From Chondrosia reniformis (Eukaryota > Porifera > Demospongiae > Chondrillida > Chondrillidae), in contig OX359191.1 of the NCBI GenBank assembly GCA_947172415.1, positions 7,797,130 through 7,861,129 of the forward strand: DNA of 64,000 bases. The letters run 5' to 3'. The position numbers and the translations under genes were made by a program. Below the pieces are notes generated by a model that was not told where the DNA came from, did not search any database, and was given only the letters and a program-made list of their open reading frames with translations. Below, in pieces: positions 48,372 through 64,000 of the stretch. The first letter of the stretch is position 1. Every line of letters starts with the position of its first letter.

Positions 48372-48662
48372 TTTAATACATTGCATAATTAATAGGGGAT
48401 TTCCCTATTTGTCCATGCCTATGAGCATAGAGTTTGAGAAGGTTCATCTGCAAACTACAACTGTCAGATTTCAGGTTGTAAAGGAGCTGTTGCATTCCCT
48501 ATCAACATATGCCAAGCGTATAACTACTCAAATTGTCCTGAATATGTACGTCTATTGGAAAACAGCACGTTGTATTTCTTAGTCGTGTCAAGTTTACGCC
48601 CATCTTTATTACAGGGATATCCCCAGCCCATCTCGTGGTATTGTCAATTGGTCTAAACAAAG
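48372..48662. promoter_or_regulatory. Probable bidirectional promoter, WDR70 (-) / SSR3 (+)
   Basis: The start codons are 291 bp apart in divergent orientation. The interval is not obviously repetitive. The promoter role is inferred from position. Confidence 0.5.
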
Positions 48663-50545
48663 ATGCCGAGTTCGAAAAAGTGGACTAAAGAGGAAGAGCG
48701 CATGTTTATTGAGAGTAGCCAAGACGTATCTTGGTCAACTCAAGCACTATTTTATGGAAACGCATTTATCGTTTCCGCGCTGCCCATATGTAAGTGAACA
48801 AAAGGCATTAGCTTTATTGTACGTATACTCAGTTTGCATGTGTATGAATGAATTGTATTTAAAAAGACTTTCGCAATTGGGTAGATGGTCTATTGTTCTA
48901 TACCATGCTTTCTGTTTGGTGAATTGTAGGGTTGTATTGGAGGGTGCAGATGATGGACATGTTGTTCTTCTCTTGGCTCTTCATCGCTATGACCGGACTG
49001 AGTACCTTTCTCGTGTCCTTTGCTTACAAGAAGGTCAAGTTTGGGTTGCGACACAAGTAAATGTCTTGCACTGACTACTTGTATCACCTCCATTTTTATC
49101 CAATGTACAAATAGAGATTTGTGTGAGCATAGCAATTGTAAATGTCGCTAAGTGATCCAATTGTGATCCACTGTTTTGTGAACTGTTATATGGACATGTG
49201 TGATTGCAGTGAATGATTACCTCTGGTAGCTTGATTTGGGTTAGAGCCTACTGTATCACTGATTAAATGAGAGGTACGTGTCTTGGTGACTTTGTGTAAA
49301 ATGTGTGTTTTATGGTTGTGTGTTAGAATTGCTATCAAGCGGGAGAGTGCCGTTTCTAAGGAGGTTATGAGGGACCTGAATGACTCTAGTGCAGGGAAGA
49401 AGATGACCAAGACTGAAAAGGATGCACAGTGAGTCCATTTTGGCAAAGCAAACACTCCCATCCTGCATCCTCTATATCTTCTCTTTACTAGACAGGAATA
49501 GATAATGGTGTATGTAGATTGTTTATTATTTATATTTTATTTAATCTCATCATTGTAGTGTCTCTCAGCGTAAGAATGAGGTGGCAAATAATGAAGCTAC
49601 ATCTTTCTCCATTTTCTACAACAATTCTCTCTTCCTCTTCCTCTTTCTACTGTTTGCCTACTTCTTTAGGCTGCTCCATCCAGCTGTGTATCCTCAACTC
49701 AATGTACACACTGTAAAGGTTGTTTCATATTGAGACAATTAAGGAGGTCATCATTTATATCTTTGATACAAGTAGCTCTATGTGCTAAAACAACACCAGG
49801 GGTAGGGGGAGGGGAGAGGTGTACCCCTTTTAGCAGAAGTGTGAACTCTTAACGTTTGTACCATTTGGTGACGTGATTATAAGTCTCACATTTCTTGACC
49901 TAATGCTATGCCATCTACTCTCTACCAGACTATATATGTGATTGCTATGCCATCTACTCTCTACCAGACTATATATGTGATTGCTATGCCATCTACTCTC
50001 TACCAGACTATATATGTGATTGCTATGCCATCTACTCTCTACCAGACTATATATGTGATTGCTATGCCATCTACTCTCTATCAGACTATATATGTGATTG
50101 CTATTCCATCTACTCTCTATCAGACTATATATGTGATTGCTATTCCATCTACTCTATCAGACTATATATGTGATTGCTATGCCGTCTACTCTATCAGACT
50201 ATATATGTGATTGCTATGCCATCTACTCTATCAGACTATATCTTTGTAAGTGGTGATGAGCACTATGAGCCCACATTTCCCTAAATTGTTAATAATGGGC
50301 GTTTTCCCCTGTAGGCCTAGGGCAATTTAATATATAATATATCAATTAAAATTAATAATATAACCAATTAATTTAAAGTAAGGTCTGTACATTGCGTTCA
50401 TTTGTTGTATGTTTCATGCCGTACATAGGCGTTCAATTTAGACATCCATTAATATAATATGTATCCTTGACTGTATCCTAGCAACTATGGAATATCTGTG
50501 GGTGGAGCTGCCTTCTTGCTAGCGCTACTGTCAACTGGAGCCTAA
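48663..50545 (+). CDS. SSR3: Translocon-associated protein subunit gamma (TRAP-gamma, SSR3)
   Basis: Exons 48663-48789, 48930-49056, 49327-49428, 49559-49687 and 50482-50545 join in phase to 182 residues (human 185). TRAP-gamma is the four-helix membrane subunit of the TRAP complex beside Sec61 in the ER. Family marks: [20 protein letters not shown] (TM1), TGLSTFLVSFAYKKVKF (TM2), the cytosolic KRESAVSKEVMRDL loop, NEATSFSIFYNNSLFLF (TM3), and NYGISVGGAAFLLALLSTGA (TM4). The last exon is easy to miss. Reading through the donor at 49688 gives an in-frame but truncated end without TM4, while splicing restores the conserved fourth helix and C-terminus. Intron 4 contains a 39-bp minisatellite. 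Confidence 0.95.
49905..50245 (+). repeat. 39-bp minisatellite, about 8 copies, in SSR3 intron 4
   Basis: Unit GCTATGCCATCTACTCTCTA then CCAGACTATATATGTGATT; the last copies lack a CTCT. Because 39 is a multiple of three, it yields an open frame of 13-residue repeats (MPSTLYQTIYVIA), which is not a gene. Confidence 0.93.
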
Positions 50546-51245
50546 TGGAACGAAAAGTTTATTGAATTAAACATTTATAAATTATAGGAACCAATGTTAA
50601 TTAATTGCATTCATGATTTGTTTGATTGTGGGTGGAGTTTGTGTGGTGAGTCACTTGATAAACACGTGGTTAAAAATGGTGGCTTAACCACAAAGTGTTT
50701 GAAATTTGGTGAGTCCAAGTGATACATTTCTGGTTTAGAATTACTGGGGTTTCAGAGAATAGCTTCTCTATCATTTGCATTATCAATATCCATCTTTGAG
50801 ATAGATAGGACTTACTGTGTGTAAGTTGAATGTATTCATTGTGTGTCATAATTGAAATATAGGTAATTTGGAAATTTTACTTTAATAAAATTGGAGAAAA
50901 GGTTAACTTTTGTATTTAGTATTATTGACATGTTTAACGTTGTTTTATGTATTTAGTCATTCGTCTAAGTGTCACCCTGCATACGTATATTAGTGATTTA
51001 CCCTCGTACGAATACCACAACACATCACATATTGGCCATTTACGATGAGGAGAACATGGTCGTTACATTTGATCTTAATCTTGATCTTAAAACAATTGGA
51101 ATTCAACAACGTTAGCATTCACAGATTAGCTTACTTGTTAGCTAATTTCAATCCCTATGGTACTACGTAAATACATAGGCTCAATAAATATTCATTTCTT
51201 TACTTTTCTCTAGGATTGTGAATATAAGTATCAACGTAGCATAGA
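50546..51245. other. Intergenic, SSR3 3' side to Mi-2 5' side
   Basis: AT-rich, no coding exon or named element. It should hold the SSR3 3' UTR and the Mi-2 promoter and 5' UTR. Confidence 0.4.
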
Positions 51246-63590
<12,345 letters not shown>

Positions 63591-64000
63591 GTAACATACG
63601 TAATATCAGCTTTAGATAAATTTTGTTTTAGCACACAATATGCTTGGCTGATGGCTTAGAACTCCTTTACAAGATGTTTTTGCAGTAACGCTGCTTAACC
63701 AACCAATGATCTGTGTCACCTTGTGGGAAAAACGAATAACATCCTGTAAACAATGTGTACTGCATGGTGATTGGGCATCTGTTTTTAGAAACATAACAAA
63801 AACAGTCAGTATACTGAGTCAGTATACTGAGTCAGTATACTGACTGTTACATATGTAGTTTGTGTGACGAATATATGCATAGGAGTAAGCCAAGTATACA
63901 AGATCCAGTTCATAATGGAATCTGCAATGTTAGGAGATAAAAACACTTAGCTTTTTGAGAGATTGGTGGATACCAATGAAAGAATTTCAAATTTATTCTC
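63591..64000 (+). other. Start of Mi-2 intron 32 to window edge
   Basis: Begins with the donor GTAACA at 63591. Bases 63806-63850 hold a near-palindromic triple repeat of GTCAGTATACTGA. No further exon was found before the edge. Confidence 0.5.

Noticed and set aside
49908-50210. Open frame of 13-residue repeats
   Set aside because: The 39-bp minisatellite in SSR3 intron 4 is in multiples of three, so it stays open by arithmetic.

Overview
This is a eukaryotic nuclear window. Genes are split into many short exons with GT-AG introns, the DNA is AT-rich, and the gene set is animal: Dishevelled, Mi-2/CHD4-type helicase, PLEKHG5-type RhoGEF, MLF, TRAP-gamma, MIC10 and WDR70. Compact introns packed with minisatellites and TACGTA-type words suggest an early-branching metazoan. 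A demosponge similar to Amphimedon is my best guess, but it is an inference from style and not proven by any sequence here.

Layout. 1.06-1.33 kb (-): first exon of a gene running off the left edge, possibly an IP3-receptor-like protein. 1.9-4.4 kb: hairpin-forming repeat arrays and GC-richer repeat islands. 4.8-17.2 kb (-): an 18-exon PLEKHG5-like RhoGEF, divergent from MIC10 (17.55-19.6 kb, +). 20.0-23.4 kb (+): MLF. 23.6-34.3 kb (+): Dishevelled, 13 exons, with a 4 kb first intron. 34.3-38.9 kb: gene-poor, with a GC-rich island and a broken Penelope-like GIY-YIG endonuclease fragment. 38.9-40.7 kb (+): an unrecognised 514-residue multipass membrane protein. 40.9-48.4 kb (-): WDR70, 19 exons, with an intronless double-FYVE protein gene (42.4-44.2 kb, same strand) inside one intron. 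48.66-50.55 kb (+): TRAP-gamma (SSR3), divergent from WDR70. 51.2 kb to the right edge (+): a Mi-2/CHD4-type chromatin remodeller, 32 exons seen, C-terminus outside the window.

Exon boundaries were placed by hand from splice consensus, reading-frame phase and recalled family sequence. Phases close for nearly all junctions; exceptions are stated. The genes form no operon-like unit. Two head-to-head pairs (PLEKHG5-like/MIC10 and WDR70/SSR3) probably share promoters.

The most interesting non-genic signal is a set of intronic repeats whose cores match the type I hammerhead ribozyme layout (CTGATGA, stem II, GAAAC, very short stem III, GTC, stem I). A Penelope-like fragment lies in the same window, and Penelope-like elements are known carriers of such ribozymes. 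Other points of note are a Mi-2 homologue with only one PHD finger, a duplicated and decayed Dishevelled PDZ exon, and large tandem arrays, one with higher-order structure.
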